DNA from: Alphaproteobacteria bacterium
GTDB taxonomy: Bacteria > Pseudomonadota > Alphaproteobacteria > Rhizobiales > Hyphomicrobiaceae
Length of the DNA stretch: 6,033 nucleotides
Direction: 5' to 3'
Assembly: GCA_024279745.1 (NCBI GenBank)
Contig: JAJRRE010000252.1
Location: 1-6,033 of the forward strand
The position numbers were made by a program, and so were the translations under genes. This document shows, one piece after another, positions 5,827 through 6,033 of the stretch. Below the pieces are notes generated by a model. The model made no database searches. It saw only the letters and a list, made by a program, of their open reading frames with translations, and was not told the origin of the DNA. Within the stretch, counting starts at the first letter, position 1. Every line of letters starts with the position of its first letter.

Positions 5827-6033
5827 ATGTATGGCGGTTGTCCATGTCATGATACTGTCCCGTATATTGGAGCGTTTTTTGTGGCGTTCATCGCGTGTAT
5901 TTGGGGACATGGTGCTTGGGACCGGCTGATCGGCGCCCGCAAGTGTCCGCGACCCGATAAAGTCCCGGCCCGATTAACCGTTGAGCCGAACGATCCAAAG
6001 AACGGCGAATCCGGCCTGAGCGTGAGACATCAC
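5827..6033 (+). CDS. Possible small membrane protein, partial at right edge
   Basis: A frame without a stop from the first ATG at 5827 to the window end (69 codons). It begins MYGGCPCHDT, then a hydrophobic run VPYIGAFFVAFIACIW (about 11-26) that could span the membrane, then a polar Arg/Lys/Pro-rich part (GARKCPRPDK and onwards). No good Shine-Dalgarno precedes 5827; an in-frame GTG at 5881 has GGAG 8 nt upstream and would remove most of the membrane segment, so the start is uncertain. A promoter-like site lies 30-60 nt upstream. An antisense frame is also open across much of the same stretch, which lowers confidence. I do not recognise the sequence and assign no function. Confidence 0.35.
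   Translation, partial: MYGGCPCHDTVPYIGAFFVAFIACIWGHGAWDRLIGARKCPRPDKVPARLTVEPNDPKNGESGLSVRHH

Noticed and set aside
5831..5932. 33-residue plus-strand frame starting MAVVHVMILSRILERF
   Set aside because: Overlaps the longer open frame from 5827, lacks a ribosome site and ends quickly.

Overview
The window looks like ordinary chromosomal DNA from an alphaproteobacterium, probably Hyphomicrobiales (Rhizobiales)-like. This rests on four things: an Hsp20 whose N-terminus (MQHFDYAPLYRSTVGFDRL) is of the rhizobial HspH/IbpA type; a secreted protein with a PepSY-like tail of a kind common in rhizobia; an MSMEG_1061-type PPOX flavoprotein; and a hairpin intergenic repeat of the 'VIPALVAGI' sort that litters many alphaproteobacterial genomes. 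No mobile element, rRNA, tRNA or CRISPR array is visible.

Layout. Positions 1-613 hold no gene I can support, but contain a compound inverted repeat (about 458-550). A small secreted four-cysteine protein (614-976, +) converges with a secreted Ser/Tyr/Arg-rich protein (1171-1743, -); a perfect 15-bp hairpin between them (1033-1071) probably terminates both. A long divergent intergenic region (1744-2304) carries two operator-like sites, a sigma-32-like promoter and a structured leader that resembles a ROSE RNA thermometer in front of the Hsp20 gene (2305-2757, +). Hsp20 ends at its own terminator (2791-2820). The minus strand then carries a probable two-gene unit: an S9 prolyl-oligopeptidase-type peptidase (5487-3514) followed after 54 nt by a PPOX-family flavoprotein (3459-2848). 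At the right edge (about 5760-6033) a promoter-like site overlapping a dyad precedes a reading frame that stays open to the window end, possibly a small one-TM protein.

How they fit together. The clearest functional unit is heat-shock control of Hsp20: RpoH-like promoter, long leader, UUGCU motif facing the Shine-Dalgarno, holdase chaperone, terminator. The peptidase and the flavoprotein are probably co-transcribed, but no shared pathway is evident. The two secreted proteins are envelope proteins of unknown function. I found no convincing new multi-gene system; the best leads are regulatory (thermometer leader, operator-like dyads) and the unrecognised frame at the right edge.
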